64,000 nucleotides of DNA from Nocardioides speluncae (GTDB lineage Bacteria > Actinomycetota > Actinomycetes > Propionibacteriales > Nocardioidaceae): assembly GCF_003121585.1 (NCBI RefSeq), contig NZ_QEOO01000009.1, positions 1 through 64,000 on the forward strand, read 5' to 3'. The notes under the pieces are model-generated. The model worked only from the letters and a program-made list of their open reading frames with translations, searched no databases and was not told where the DNA came from. Below, one piece after another: positions 33,689 to 42,282 of this stretch. Within the stretch, counting starts at the first letter, position 1. Every line of letters starts with the position of its first letter. The position numbers and the translations under genes were made by a program.

Positions 33689-34531
33689 CTACTCCGGGCG
33701 CGGCATCACCAGGTCGGGATCGGCTGCGAGCTCGGCAAGGGCGGCATCCCGGACCTGCAGTCGGGACTCGGCGGCCGCCTGGTCGGGGGCCTTGACGGTC
33801 TCGGATGCCCGGGTCAAGAACGTGTCCGACTTGATGACCTTGACGTTGAGCTCGAACCAGAGCGCCCGCGGATCGATGTCATCCAGCCGGCTGCGGGGCA
33901 CGACGCTCCCGCCGTCGTGGTTCAAGCCTCGGAGCCCGGGCGTGAACGCCCAGAACCGGGTGACCACGACGTCCCCACGGTCGCTCAAGGTGACCGCGCA
34001 GCGCAGATAGGTACCGTCAGCCAGGCTGTTGGCGCAGTCCTCCCTGGCGTTGCCTTCGGCCTCGCTCCCGGCGTGCAGGAGCTCGAGACTGAACCTATGC
34101 CCGGTGTTGCGCCCGTAGGAGATGGTCATCGCTTCGGCCTCGTCCATGCGACCTAGCGGCAGCGGATCGTCGCTGTTGACCCTGCCCGCGACGAACTCCC
34201 CCATACCGAAGTCGAGGCCGGCGTCGGCGAGGACGGCCTTCGCGTGCTCGTCCATGATCCGCGGCATCTCCTCGGCGTCGTACTCGTCCAGGGCCTGCTG
34301 GATGGCGGGGTCGATTCCCTTCCCAGAGCTCCCGCCGTCATCGGCGAGCCTGGGCGCCGCAACGGCTGCGCCTGCCGTGAGAACAGCCGCGCAGGCGATC
34401 CCCGCGATCGCCCGGCGCCGTCGTACGACCCGGCGGCCCTGGCCGATCGCTGTGTCGGGGGAGAGGGCGAAAGGTGGCTCGTCGCTGGTGACGTGGTCGC
34501 GGACGAGGGTGGACAGGTCGCGTTCGGTCAT
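33689..34531 (-). CDS. membrane-anchored partner of the adjacent ECF sigma factor (anti-sigma-like)
   Basis: 280 residues. Cytoplasmic N-terminus (LSTLVRDHVTSDEPP) then a basic RRVVRRRRA and one membrane helix (AIAGIACAAVLTAGAAVAAP, about 41-60). The large extracytoplasmic part (60-280) has no domain I recognise; two Cys (REDCAN, LRCAVT) may form a disulfide. Its ATG overlaps the sigma gene stop by 4 bp, the usual sigma/anti-sigma layout. An anti-sigma role is inferred from context, since no zinc-binding ASD motif is visible. Confidence 0.72.
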   Translation of the reverse strand: MTERDLSTLVRDHVTSDEPPFALSPDTAIGQGRRVVRRRRAIAGIACAAVLTAGAAVAAPRLADDGGSSGKGIDPAIQQALDEYDAEEMPRIMDEHAKAVLADAGLDFGMGEFVAGRVNSDDPLPLGRMDEAEAMTISYGRNTGHRFSLELLHAGSEAEGNAREDCANSLADGTYLRCAVTLSDRGDVVVTRFWAFTPGLRGLNHDGGSVVPRSRLDDIDPRALWFELNVKVIKSDTFLTRASETVKAPDQAAAESRLQVRDAALAELAADPDLVMPRPE

Positions 34532-35022
34532 GACGGCTCCTCGGTGAGGACGAGTTCCGGAAGGTGGGCGCGCAGGGTGGCCAGCGCGCGGGAGGTGTGG
34601 CTCTTGACGGTGCCCTCGGCTATGTCGAGGGCCGCGGACGTCTCGGCGACCGACAAGTCGTCCAGGAAGCGGAGCGCGATGATCGCGCGCTGTCGGTCCG
34701 GCAGCAGGTCGAGTGCCTGCCCGAGGTCGAGCGGCCGATGCTCCTCGGCCGCGGCGCGTTCCGGCAGGGTCTCGGTCGGCGTCTCCGGTCGGCGTCTGCG
34801 CAGCTGGCTGAGGCACTCGTTGACCACAACCTTGCGGGCATAGGCATCGAGGGTCTCGGTGCGGATGCGCGGCCAGGCGGCGTACAGCTTCACGAACGCG
34901 AGCTGGATGACGTCCTCGGCGAGATGCCAGTCATGGACGATCAGGTACGCCGTACGGCGCAGCGACGGCCCTCGGGCGAGGAAGTACTCGGCGAACTCAC
35001 GTTCGCGCTGTGGTCGGCGCAT
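34528..35022 (-). CDS. ECF RNA polymerase sigma factor, SigE family
   Basis: 164 residues. Region 2 (FAEYFLARGPSLRRTAYLIVHDWHLAEDVIQ) and region 4 helix-turn-helix (LPDRQRAIIALRFLDDLSVAE then GTVKSHTSRALATLR). Binds core RNA polymerase to direct a small regulon, probably including itself. Start has ggaagg upstream. Operon with the membrane-anchored partner downstream. Confidence 0.9.
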   Translation of the reverse strand: MRRPQREREFAEYFLARGPSLRRTAYLIVHDWHLAEDVIQLAFVKLYAAWPRIRTETLDAYARKVVVNECLSQLRRRRPETPTETLPERAAAEEHRPLDLGQALDLLPDRQRAIIALRFLDDLSVAETSAALDIAEGTVKSHTSRALATLRAHLPELVLTEEPS

Positions 35023-35101
35023 CGGGTGCCTTCCGTGGGGGACTAGGACACCCCGACTACGCCGTGCCGGCGCCCGTAGGTTCGCATCGAGCGGCCACGA
35101 G

Positions 35102-35461
35102 TTAGCCGGCCTTGATCACGGAGGCCAGCGAGTCGGCGTCGCGGGCGACCACCGTGGTGCCGTCGGAGGCGGTGATGATCGGGCGCTGGATGAGCTTGGG
35201 GTGCTCGCTCATCAGCCGCAGCCAGTCGGCCCGGTGGGCGGCGTCCTTGGGTGGCAGGCCAACCTGCTTGGCGATCGGCTCGCTGGTGCGAGCGATGTGC
35301 CACGGCTCCAGCCCGAGCCGGGCCAGGACGTCCTCCAGCTCGGCGACCGTCGGCGGGTCGTCGAGGTAGCGGCGCACGGTGTACTCGGCGCCGGCCGCGT
35401 CCAGCTCGCCGACCGCCGTCCGGCACTTGGAGCAGGCCGGGTTCAGCCAGATCTCGATCAC
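35102..35461 (-). CDS. ArsC/Spx-family (arsenate reductase-like) thioredoxin-fold protein
   Basis: 119 residues. The N-terminus IEIWLNPACSKCRTA has the ArsC Cys (Cys in ACSKC), then RRYLDDPPTVAELEDVLARL and the RPII motif near LIQRPIITASDG. Members reduce arsenate or act as redox regulators; no ars operon is nearby, so arsenate is not certain. GTG start directly abuts the YbaK-like gene stop, so the pair is one operon. Confidence 0.83.
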   Translation of the reverse strand: MIEIWLNPACSKCRTAVGELDAAGAEYTVRRYLDDPPTVAELEDVLARLGLEPWHIARTSEPIAKQVGLPPKDAAHRADWLRLMSEHPKLIQRPIITASDGTTVVARDADSLASVIKAG

Positions 35462-35932
35462 TCACTCCACCTCGATCGTCTGGGCGCCGGTGAGCTCGAG
35501 GAGCTCGTCGTACGACGTGGAGAACACCGCAGCAGGGTGGCCGGCGGCCGCCCAGACCACGTCGTACTTCTGCAGCCAGGAGTCGATGTACGTCGGGACC
35601 GGCGCCGGGTGGGCGATGGGGGAGACGCCGCCGATCACCTGGCCGGTGTGGGTGCGCACGAAGTCCGGCTTGGCTCGCTTGAGCGGCGGCAGCCCGAGGT
35701 CGGCGGCGACCTTGGCGGTGTCGACGCGGTGGGCTCCCGAGGTGAGGATCAGCACCGGCGCACCGTCCGCGTCGAAGACGAGGCTGTTGGCGATCGCGCC
35801 GACCTCGCAGCCGAGCGCCTCCGCGGCCAGCGCGGCGGTGTGGACCGAGTCCGGGAGTACGACGATCTCACCCTGCCCGCCGAGGCGGGTGAGCTCGGTG
35901 CGGAACGCGGTGATCGATGGGTGCTCGTCCAT
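35462..35932 (-). CDS. YbaK/ProX-type aminoacyl-tRNA deacylase
   Basis: 156 residues, single YbaK/EbsC domain. Edits mischarged tRNA (Cys-tRNAPro or similar) in trans. Segments: CEVGAIANSLVFDADGAPVL, the Lys/Asp-bearing HRVDTAKVAADLGLPPLKRA and GQVIGGVSPIAHP. ATG 7 nt after TAACGT on the minus strand (35940-35945): leaderless. Its start codon overlaps the start region of the divergent small gene at 35931, an unusual head-to-head overlap. Confidence 0.87.
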   Translation of the reverse strand: MDEHPSITAFRTELTRLGGQGEIVVLPDSVHTAALAAEALGCEVGAIANSLVFDADGAPVLILTSGAHRVDTAKVAADLGLPPLKRAKPDFVRTHTGQVIGGVSPIAHPAPVPTYIDSWLQKYDVVWAAAGHPAAVFSTSYDELLELTGAQTIEVE

Positions 35933-36224
35933 GCGGGTGACGTTACCGACCGTTGTCCAGCGCTTTACCGGGGCCGTCTCCGCACGGCGCCAACGTGAGT
36001 TCCTGCTGGCCACGGGCTGTGCGGCTGCCGACAGCAGCGAGATCGTCACCTTCACCGACGAGCACGGCCGGGCCTGCACCGCCGTGGTCGTCAACGACCA
36101 GTCGGACGAGGGCGGCCCCACCGGCCGCGAGGCCGAGAGCCTCGACTGCGAGTACCCGCCGGCAGGGAAGACCCCAGGTCCGGCCACGAGCAGGCCGCTG
36201 CCCGACGGCGCCGACTCCGAGTAG
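35931..36224 (+). CDS. small protein with lipobox-like LATGC, possibly degenerate lipoprotein
   Basis: Up to 97 residues. From about residue 23 on, codons have almost pure G/C third positions (TFTDEHGRACTAVVV, then EYPPAGKTPGPA), so this is real coding sequence. LLATGCAAADS looks like a lipobox with Cys, but the preceding stretch (VSARRQREF) is polar, not a signal peptide. The only in-frame starts (ATG 35931, GTG 35937) lie on the YbaK gene's own start and promoter. This suggests a gene with a damaged or replaced 5' end. Family not recognised. Confidence 0.5.
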   Translation: MRVTLPTVVQRFTGAVSARRQREFLLATGCAAADSSEIVTFTDEHGRACTAVVVNDQSDEGGPTGREAESLDCEYPPAGKTPGPATSRPLPDGADSE

Positions 36225-36304
36225 TCCCACCGAATCTGTTCCCGAAATCTCTTTCCCGGCAAGTCATTGACGGACTGTCGGCGGCCGGGTGTACGGTGAA
36301 CTCG

Positions 36305-36322
36305 TTCGAACAAATGTTCGAA
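36305..36322. promoter_or_regulatory. LexA SOS box
   Basis: TTCGAACAAATGTTCGAA: two perfect 7-bp arms around AAAT, matching the mycobacterial LexA consensus TCGAAC-N4-GTTCGA. Upstream are a -35-like TTGACG (36267-36272) and a -10-like TACGGT (36292-36297), so LexA bound here would cover the transcription start of the HEPN-methyltransferase-dinB genes. Confidence 0.9.
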
Positions 36323-36472
36323 GTCAGCAGGTTTCGGTGGAGGCGACCTCGACCCCCGCCTCCACCGGGACCGACCGAGTGCTCGCCGGTCATCGTTGCC
36401 GATGCCGCCGACATTTTCCGTACCGAGGGGGTCGAGGCCACAGGGGTCGACCGAAGCGATGAAGGGACCGAC

Positions 36473-36934
36473 GTGCAGTCCGAGACCAACCCCTACCCCC
36501 ATCCGTATGCGCTTCCGGCCAGTACTCACTCGTACCTCGGCCGAGCGGCCGAGTCGCTGCGGGAGGCGATCACGGCCAACGAGGTTCCGACCCGCTACGC
36601 GTGCGCTCACGTCGCGGCGCTGCGAGCCGCGGCGGCGCTGCTCGCGGCGCGGGCGCACCCGGCACCCACGCGGCGGCGGGCGCAGAAGAACGCCTGGGTG
36701 CTGCTCGCCGAGGTGGCGCCCGAGCTGGGGGAGTGGGCGGCCTTCTTCGCCGCAGGCGCCGGCAAGCGGGCGGCAGCGGAGGCGGGGTCACAGCGGGCGG
36801 TGACCGAGCGCGAGGCCGACGACCTGGTCCGCGACGCCGACCGCTTCCTTGCCGTGATCGAGTCGGTGCTCGGACTGGCGCCGCACGTGCCGTTCGAGGA
36901 GCAGATCCCGTGGCGGGCGGGACGCAGTGCCTGA
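36473..36934 (+). CDS. SAV_6107-family HEPN-domain protein, SOS-controlled
   Basis: 153 residues, nearly all helical. R41 and H46 (TRYACAHVAALR) make the R-x4-H motif that HEPN ribonucleases use for RNA cleavage. A long helix pair follows (WVLLAEVAPELGEWAAFFAAG; EADDLVRDADRFLAVIE). The GTG at 36473 has gatgaaggga upstream. About 150 bp of leader separate it from the SOS box at 36305. Precedes a methyltransferase and dinB, a layout I recall from other actinobacteria. Could be a damage-induced RNase or a structural partner; unproven. Confidence 0.8.
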   Translation: MQSETNPYPHPYALPASTHSYLGRAAESLREAITANEVPTRYACAHVAALRAAAALLAARAHPAPTRRRAQKNAWVLLAEVAPELGEWAAFFAAGAGKRAAAEAGSQRAVTEREADDLVRDADRFLAVIESVLGLAPHVPFEEQIPWRAGRSA

Positions 36935-36955
36935 GCCAGGCATAGGGTTGGCGAC

Positions 36956-37690
36956 ATGTCAGCCAGTGAACGGCGCGGCGCGGCACGTACCGCCGTGGTG
37001 TGGGGCGCGCTCCGGCCGGTTCTCGACGCCGGGCCGCTCGACGTACTCGACATCGGCGGTGGCACGGGCGGGTTCGCCGTCCGGGTGGCCGAGCTCGGCC
37101 ACCGTGTCGCCGTCGTCGATCCCAGCCCCGACGCCCTGGCGGCCCTGGGCCGCCGAGCGCGGGAGAGCGGCGTCGCAGACCGGATCGCCGGGCAGCAGGG
37201 CGACCTGTCCACGCTGTTCGACGTGGTCGAGCCGGCCAGCGCCGACCTGGTGCTGTGTCACGGCGTGCTCGAGGTCGTCCCCGAGCCGGCCGACGCGCTC
37301 AAGGCGCTTGCCGCGGTGCTGCGCCCGGGCGGGACGCTCAGCCTTCTGGTCGCTCAGCGGCACGCCGCCGTGGTGGCCCGAGCGATGGCCGGACACTTCC
37401 AGGCCGCCCACGCGCTGCTCGAGTCCGGGACCGGACCTGCCGTTCGCGGTGCGGCCGGGCGGGGCAGCCACCGGTTCACCCGCGACGAGCTCGCCGAGCT
37501 GCTGCCTGCCGCCGGCCTCGACGTGGTCGCGGTGCACGGCGTACGAGTCTTCGCGGACCTCGTCCCCGGCTCGCTGCTCGATCTCGAGCCCGGCGCCACC
37601 CAGGCGCTGGTCGACCTCGAAGAGGCCGTCGCCGAACGCCCCGAGTACCTCCCCCTCGCCACCCAGCTCCACCTCCTCGCCAAGCGCTGA
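36956..37690 (+). CDS. class I SAM-dependent methyltransferase in the dinB locus
   Basis: 244 residues. Motif I VLDIGGGTGGFAVRVAE, motif II acidic residue in VAVVDPSPDAL, motif IV DLVLCHGVLEVVPEP, post-III LRPGGTLSLLVAQ. SmtA/CmoM-like shape; in E. coli the CmoM tRNA methyltransferase has similar motifs, so RNA is a possible substrate. It has its own TAGGGT box (36943-36948) 7 nt before the ATG as well as readthrough from the SOS promoter. Confidence 0.85.
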   Translation: MSASERRGAARTAVVWGALRPVLDAGPLDVLDIGGGTGGFAVRVAELGHRVAVVDPSPDALAALGRRARESGVADRIAGQQGDLSTLFDVVEPASADLVLCHGVLEVVPEPADALKALAAVLRPGGTLSLLVAQRHAAVVARAMAGHFQAAHALLESGTGPAVRGAAGRGSHRFTRDELAELLPAAGLDVVAVHGVRVFADLVPGSLLDLEPGATQALVDLEEAVAERPEYLPLATQLHLLAKR

Positions 37691-37773
37691 GGCGACAAGC
37701 AGCGGTGGTTGCGGTTCAAGCAAACCCGCTGTGGTTGCGCCCGTGCCCGGGTGCGACGTGCGTGGACGGGGTC

Positions 37774-37836
37774 GCCGAGTCGGCGCAAGTCAGCATCGCT
37801 CGCTAGAGCTCGCTCGCCCACTTCCGCCGACTCGGC
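37774..37836. repeat. palindromic repeat upstream of dinB
   Basis: gccgagtcggcgcaagt (37774-37790) pairs with acttccgccgactcggc (37820-37836) at 16 of 17 positions. The 29-nt interior is itself partly self-complementary (cgctcgctagagctcgctcg). It fills most of the 165-bp gap before dinB and contains gctcgctcg units like the repeats at 461-657. Confidence 0.75.
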
Positions 37837-37855
37837 TCCTTGGTGGGTGGTAGCG

Positions 37856-39040
37856 GTGGGTGTCTCGTCTGCTGACTGCCACATCCTGCACGTCGACATG
37901 GACGCGTTCTATGCGTCGGTGGCGATCCGGGAGCGGCCGGACCTGCAGGACAAGCCAGTGATCATCGGCGGGTGGCAGCGTGGCGTCGTACTCTCCGCCA
38001 ACTATCACGCCCGCGCCTATGGCATCCGCTCCGGCATGCCCGGCACACGAGCGCGACGGCTCTGCCCGCAGGCGGTGGTGGTGCAGGCCGACTTCACCGA
38101 CCTCGGCCGGGTCTCGAAGGCGGTGATGGAGAATTTCCGCGAGGTCACGCCGCTGGTCCGGGTGGTCTCGTTGGACGAGGCGTTCCTGGACGTCAGCGGC
38201 TCCACCCGCCGGCTCGGCTCGCCCGCGATGATCGCCGAGCAGCTCCGGGCGCGGATCTACGACGAGCAGGGCATCACCTGCTCGGCAGGGGTGGCGCCGT
38301 CGATCTCGGTCGCCAAGATCGCGAGCCGGCATGCCAAGCCGGACGGCGTGGTGGTGGTGCCGCCCGATCGGGTGGTGTCGTTCCTGCACCCTCTCGATCT
38401 CGGCGAGCTGTGGGGAGTGGGGGAGAAGACGCGGACCAAGCTGCGCCGGATCGGGCTGCTGACGGTCGCCGACGTGGCTCACACCCCGTTGGCCGCCCTC
38501 CAGCACACCGTCGGCGCGGCGGTCGGCTACAAGCTGCACCAGCTGGCCTGGGGTGCCGACCGGCGGCTGATCGAGCCGCGCTACAGCATGGAGGAGCCCG
38601 ACAAGAGCATGGGCGCGGAGGAGACGTTCGCCCGGGACCTGGCCGACCGCGAGCTGATCCTCCGCGAGATCCTCAGGCTGGCCGCGAAGGTGTCGCGCCG
38701 GCTGCGGAAGGCGGGGTACGCCGGCCGCACCGTCGCCCTGAAGGTGCGCTTCAGCGACTTCACCACGATCATCCGATCCCGAACGATGGTCGAGGCGACC
38801 GACGTCACCCAGGAGATCTACGGGACCGCCGCCCGCCTGTACGACGCGCTCGGCCTGGACCGGGCGAGCCTGCGGCTGGTCGGCGTACGTGTCGAAGGCT
38901 TGGTGCCGCGACAGACCGTCCACCACCAGTTCCTGCTCGGCGAGCGCTCGCCCGGCTGGCGTGAGGCCGACCGTGCTGTCGACCTGGCCGCGCAGCGGTT
39001 CGGGTCGTCCGCCGTACGCCCGGCGACGCTGCTCGGGTGA
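37856..39040 (+). CDS. dinB: DNA polymerase IV (Y-family translesion polymerase)
   Basis: 394 residues. Y-family catalytic residues: HVDMDAFYASVAIRERPDL (first Asp), VSLDEAFLDVSG (Asp-Glu), and ISVAKIASRHAKPDG. The helix-hairpin-helix GELWGVGEKTRTKLRRIGLL and the C-terminal little finger are intact. Copies past damaged bases with low fidelity. GTG 37856 is used; GTG 37847 is also in frame. Lacks a clear C-terminal beta-clamp pentapeptide (ends TLLG). Third gene behind the SOS box, with the palindrome at 37774-37836 in between. Confidence 0.93.
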   Translation: MGVSSADCHILHVDMDAFYASVAIRERPDLQDKPVIIGGWQRGVVLSANYHARAYGIRSGMPGTRARRLCPQAVVVQADFTDLGRVSKAVMENFREVTPLVRVVSLDEAFLDVSGSTRRLGSPAMIAEQLRARIYDEQGITCSAGVAPSISVAKIASRHAKPDGVVVVPPDRVVSFLHPLDLGELWGVGEKTRTKLRRIGLLTVADVAHTPLAALQHTVGAAVGYKLHQLAWGADRRLIEPRYSMEEPDKSMGAEETFARDLADRELILREILRLAAKVSRRLRKAGYAGRTVALKVRFSDFTTIIRSRTMVEATDVTQEIYGTAARLYDALGLDRASLRLVGVRVEGLVPRQTVHHQFLLGERSPGWREADRAVDLAAQRFGSSAVRPATLLG

Positions 39041-39210
39041 GGCATGTGAGGAGCGCTCGGATGACCCATACGGCAAGATCTGGCCACCAGTTTGGGGTGA
39101 AATTCCACCCTGTGGGTACCACCTTGCGCAGGTGCTGCCTAGACTTGAAGGAAGCTCCTCGTCCAGGAGCCGTAGTCAGAAGATTCCGGAAGTGATCCGG
39201 GGAGGAAACC

Positions 39211-39642
39211 GTGCCGCTCTCGGAAGAGGAGTTGCGACTGCTCGAGCAGATGGAACGCGCCCTCGCCGAGGAGGATCCCAAGTTCGCCTCCACGTTGAAG
39301 GGAACCTCGTTCCGCCGCTCGGCTCGCCGCCGCGCCATCGTGGCTGGGGTCGTCTTCGTCATCGGCATCGCCGTCTTGATGGCGGGCGCCGTTCTTCGGC
39401 AGACGTCCGTGGGCATTCTCGGCTTCGTCATCATGCTCGGCTCAGCAACCGTCGGCCTGACCGCGATACGCGGCCACGCCCGCGCCGAGTCGGTGCAGAC
39501 CGACGAGCATGACCCCGAGCTAGGACTTCGCGTCATCGACGGCGGCCGCTCCCGCCGCTTCACCCGCCGCTCCCGCTCCCACGGCTCCTTCATGGAGCGG
39601 ATGGAAGAGCGCTGGCGCCGCCGCCGCGAAAACGGCTACTAG
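39211..39642 (+). CDS. DUF3040 membrane protein
   Basis: 143 residues. MPLSEEELRLLEQMERALAEEDPKFA is the DUF3040 signature, followed by two membrane helices (AIVAGVVFVIGIAVLMAGAV; VGILGFVIMLGSATVGLTAI) and a basic C-terminus. GTG start with ggggaggaaacc (about 39199-39210). Common near mraZ in actinobacteria; function unknown. The 170 bp upstream (39041-39210) hold its promoter and nothing else I can see. Confidence 0.9.
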   Translation: MPLSEEELRLLEQMERALAEEDPKFASTLKGTSFRRSARRRAIVAGVVFVIGIAVLMAGAVLRQTSVGILGFVIMLGSATVGLTAIRGHARAESVQTDEHDPELGLRVIDGGRSRRFTRRSRSHGSFMERMEERWRRRRENGY

Positions 39643-39662
39643 CACAACCTTCGACGACACCG

Positions 39663-39695
39663 ACCGAACCGCGAGCCCTGTGCGTGCGGTTCGGT
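39663..39695. terminator. bidirectional hairpin terminator between convergent genes
   Basis: accgaaccgc (39663-39672) and gcggttcggt (39686-39695) are exact reverse complements with a 13-nt loop, followed by ttcgg. It lies between the DUF3040 gene and the convergent transglutaminase gene. The remaining 39700-39870 stretch is very GC-rich with weak long-range pairing (cctgcgggcg at 39704 with cgcccgcagg at 39794) and no gene. Confidence 0.65.
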
Positions 39696-39873
39696 TTCGG
39701 GCGCCTGCGGGCGGCGTCAAGCGGCTTGGCCGCGGCGCGCGCGTACGGCGCGCAACCAACAGCGAAGGGTGGGCGCGCGACGCGCCGCCGCAGCGCCCGC
39801 AGGTGGCCGGAGCCGGGCCGCACGCACACCGGCCAGCACCACTTCCTGACCCGCCCAACTAGCGAGCCAACAC

Positions 39874-42282
39874 CTACCCGACGTGGTCGATGACGTCGTC
39901 GTAGTCCTTGACCTGACGCCGTAGGGCGGGCTCGGCGATGGCGGGCTTGCCGGCCCAGAGCGACCGGGGCAGCCAGTCGGCCAGCAGGCGGGCGCGGTTG
40001 TCGACGCCGGCACGGAACGCCTCGGTGCAGACGGCGACGTCGTGCTGGGCCTCGGCCAGGGCCACGCCGGGCGCGGTCCGGGCATAGCGGCCGAGCTCCA
40101 CCGCGGTCACCAGTCGGGACATGGCTGCGACCGCGGCGGGGTTGGTGGCGGCACCCTTCTCGGGTCGTATCGGCCGGTTCTTCCCGCCTGCGGCGAAGCT
40201 GCCGGCCATGCTCGCGCCGGTGGAGCGCGGAGAACGCCCGTCCGGCCATGGCAGGCCGAGGTCGATCGCGGTGGCACGGAGCTCCTCCCAGGCCGCCTCA
40301 GCCGGAGGTAGGTTCCGCCAGCGCCGGTCTCGGGCCATGCGGCGCAGGACGCGAGGAAGCAGGGCGAGAGCCAGCAGCAGGATCAGGCCACCGACGACCC
40401 CGGCGATCACGGCCAGCCAGGGGAACCCCTTCTCCTCGGGTGTTGTCGCACCGGTCTCAGCCTCGGGAATGTCCGGTCGCTGGGTCGGGTTGGCCCCCGG
40501 GTTCGAGGGCGTCGCCGAGTCGGAGCTTGTCGGATCGTCGGTCGGCTCCTGGCCGGGTAGGCCCTGGGTGGTGTAGCCGGGTGCGCTGCCGGTGCGGTCC
40601 GCCGGGGTGGGTTCGAAGACCACCCAGCCGTGGCCGCTGATGAAGACCTCGGTCCAGGCGTGCATCTTGTGCGAGGTGAACTCCCAGGTGCCGTCGCCCG
40701 CCGGCGTCGGCTGCTGGAAGCCGACCGCGACCCGGGACGGGATCCTCAGGATGCGTGCCATCACGGCCATCGCCGAGGCGAACTGCTCGCAGTATCCGAC
40801 CTGGTCCTCCAGCAGGAAGCTCTCCAGGGTGTCGGCGTCGTTGCCCTCCGGCGCCGCGGTCAGGTCGTAGGTGAACTCGTCCGACCGCAGGAAGTTCTGG
40901 AGCGCCCGGGCTTCCTCGAACGGGGTATCCGCGCCCTCCGCGACCGTACGGGCGAGGTCCTCGACCGATTCCGGGATGTTATTGGGAAGCTTCGTGTACT
41001 CGTCAGCGAGCCGCGCGTCCGGTGGTGGCGCGTTCAGCAGGCTGTCCTTGTCGTGCTTGAGCGAGACGCCGGTCGCCCGCCACTCCATGCCCGCGGTGGT
41101 CTCGTCCCGGTCGTCGGACATGAAGTCCAACGTGTCCGGGTCGTAGTACCAGTCCCCGGGGGCGTCGACCTCGGTGACGTGCAGCGGAAGCGGCAGCCAG
41201 GTCGAGTCGAGGTCCTCGGTCGCCCGCAGCTCGTAGTCGTACTCGTTGCGCGGCACTTCTGGAGCGACGCCGAGCAGGTCCGGGATGTCGCCGTCGGCGC
41301 GCTGGTCGTCGTCGAGGTCATGGGTGCCGACCCGCCACGTGGTCCCGTCGAAGCTGGTGAGCGATCCCATGCGCAGCCGGTCGAAGTTGGGGTCGTCGGT
41401 GCTGACGGTGAGGACCAGTCGGTCGGGGCCCCGCTTGAGGTCGCGGACCATGTCGGTCATCGGGTTGACGATCTTGACGTTGTCGCCGCCGCCGCTGCCG
41501 GGGCCGCGGCCCTTGAACACGCTGAGGTTGAACGTCGGGATCAGCAGCGGTACAACGATGGCCAGTGCCGTCGCGCTCGCACCCACCACGACCGCGGTCC
41601 GCTGAGTGGCGCCGGAGCGACGCTGGTAGCCCAGCATCCCGGAGGCCGCGCTGGCGTGCTCACGCTGGCCGAGCGGCCGGCCCCAGTGGCTGACCCGGTC
41701 GCTCTCGTGCATGAACACCAGGGTCAGGAACCCGGCCGCGGACAGCACGAACACCCCGCCCGGCACGCTCTCCTGCAGCACGCTGATCGGCAGGCTGTAG
41801 ATCGCGAGCAGTGGCAGCCCGGCGAGCGGCACCCGCCCGAGGGTGCAGGCAATGGTGTCGACCAGCACGGTGAACAGCAGGGCGCCGAGCAACAGCAGCG
41901 GCACGATCGAGGGCACCGTGGTCGGCACCGGCGCGGCGTACGTCGTCGCCGTGTCGAACGACCGGCCGATCCGCTCGGCGCAGAGCTCGAGCGAGCTGAA
42001 GTTGGGGATCATCCACCAGCTCGCCTCGCCGGCGACGTGGTAGTTGAGGTAAAGCAGGCCGACCAGGAGCTGCGGCAGCGGCACGACCATTCGCGGCAGC
42101 CGCAGCCAGCGTCCGACCGCGCCGGTCGCGGCGATCAACAGCCCGCCGAACAGGGCGGGCGCCAGGAAGCGGCCGGGCTGCTCGAGGAACCCCCGCCACG
42201 AGAAAAGCGTGACCCAGGTGGTCAGCGCCGCGGCGACGCCGAGGCTGACGGTGTAGCCGAACCCGGCTCGGGCCCGGCTCAT
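39874..42282 (-). CDS. TgpA-type membrane transglutaminase-like protease (DUF3488 + transglutaminase core)
   Basis: 802 residues. N-terminal DUF3488 with six to seven helices (1-240), a large extracytoplasmic region with the transglutaminase core (about 470-575): Cys in DQVGYCEQFASAMAVMAR, His in SHKMHAWTEVFI and Asp in FEPTPAD. One more helix (WLAVIAGVVGGLILLLALAL, about 640) and a cytoplasmic tail (DUF4129-like). Last gene of the moxR-DUF58-tgpA operon; its ATG overlaps the DUF58 stop by 4 bp. Substrate unknown, probably envelope proteins. Confidence 0.9.
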   Translation of the reverse strand: MSRARAGFGYTVSLGVAAALTTWVTLFSWRGFLEQPGRFLAPALFGGLLIAATGAVGRWLRLPRMVVPLPQLLVGLLYLNYHVAGEASWWMIPNFSSLELCAERIGRSFDTATTYAAPVPTTVPSIVPLLLLGALLFTVLVDTIACTLGRVPLAGLPLLAIYSLPISVLQESVPGGVFVLSAAGFLTLVFMHESDRVSHWGRPLGQREHASAASGMLGYQRRSGATQRTAVVVGASATALAIVVPLLIPTFNLSVFKGRGPGSGGGDNVKIVNPMTDMVRDLKRGPDRLVLTVSTDDPNFDRLRMGSLTSFDGTTWRVGTHDLDDDQRADGDIPDLLGVAPEVPRNEYDYELRATEDLDSTWLPLPLHVTEVDAPGDWYYDPDTLDFMSDDRDETTAGMEWRATGVSLKHDKDSLLNAPPPDARLADEYTKLPNNIPESVEDLARTVAEGADTPFEEARALQNFLRSDEFTYDLTAAPEGNDADTLESFLLEDQVGYCEQFASAMAVMARILRIPSRVAVGFQQPTPAGDGTWEFTSHKMHAWTEVFISGHGWVVFEPTPADRTGSAPGYTTQGLPGQEPTDDPTSSDSATPSNPGANPTQRPDIPEAETGATTPEEKGFPWLAVIAGVVGGLILLLALALLPRVLRRMARDRRWRNLPPAEAAWEELRATAIDLGLPWPDGRSPRSTGASMAGSFAAGGKNRPIRPEKGAATNPAAVAAMSRLVTAVELGRYARTAPGVALAEAQHDVAVCTEAFRAGVDNRARLLADWLPRSLWAGKPAIAEPALRRQVKDYDDVIDHVG

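Noticed and set aside
39700..39870. A gene in the very GC-rich stretch before the transglutaminase gene
   Set aside because: Open frames exist on both strands but are short, overlap each other and have no ribosome site or motif.
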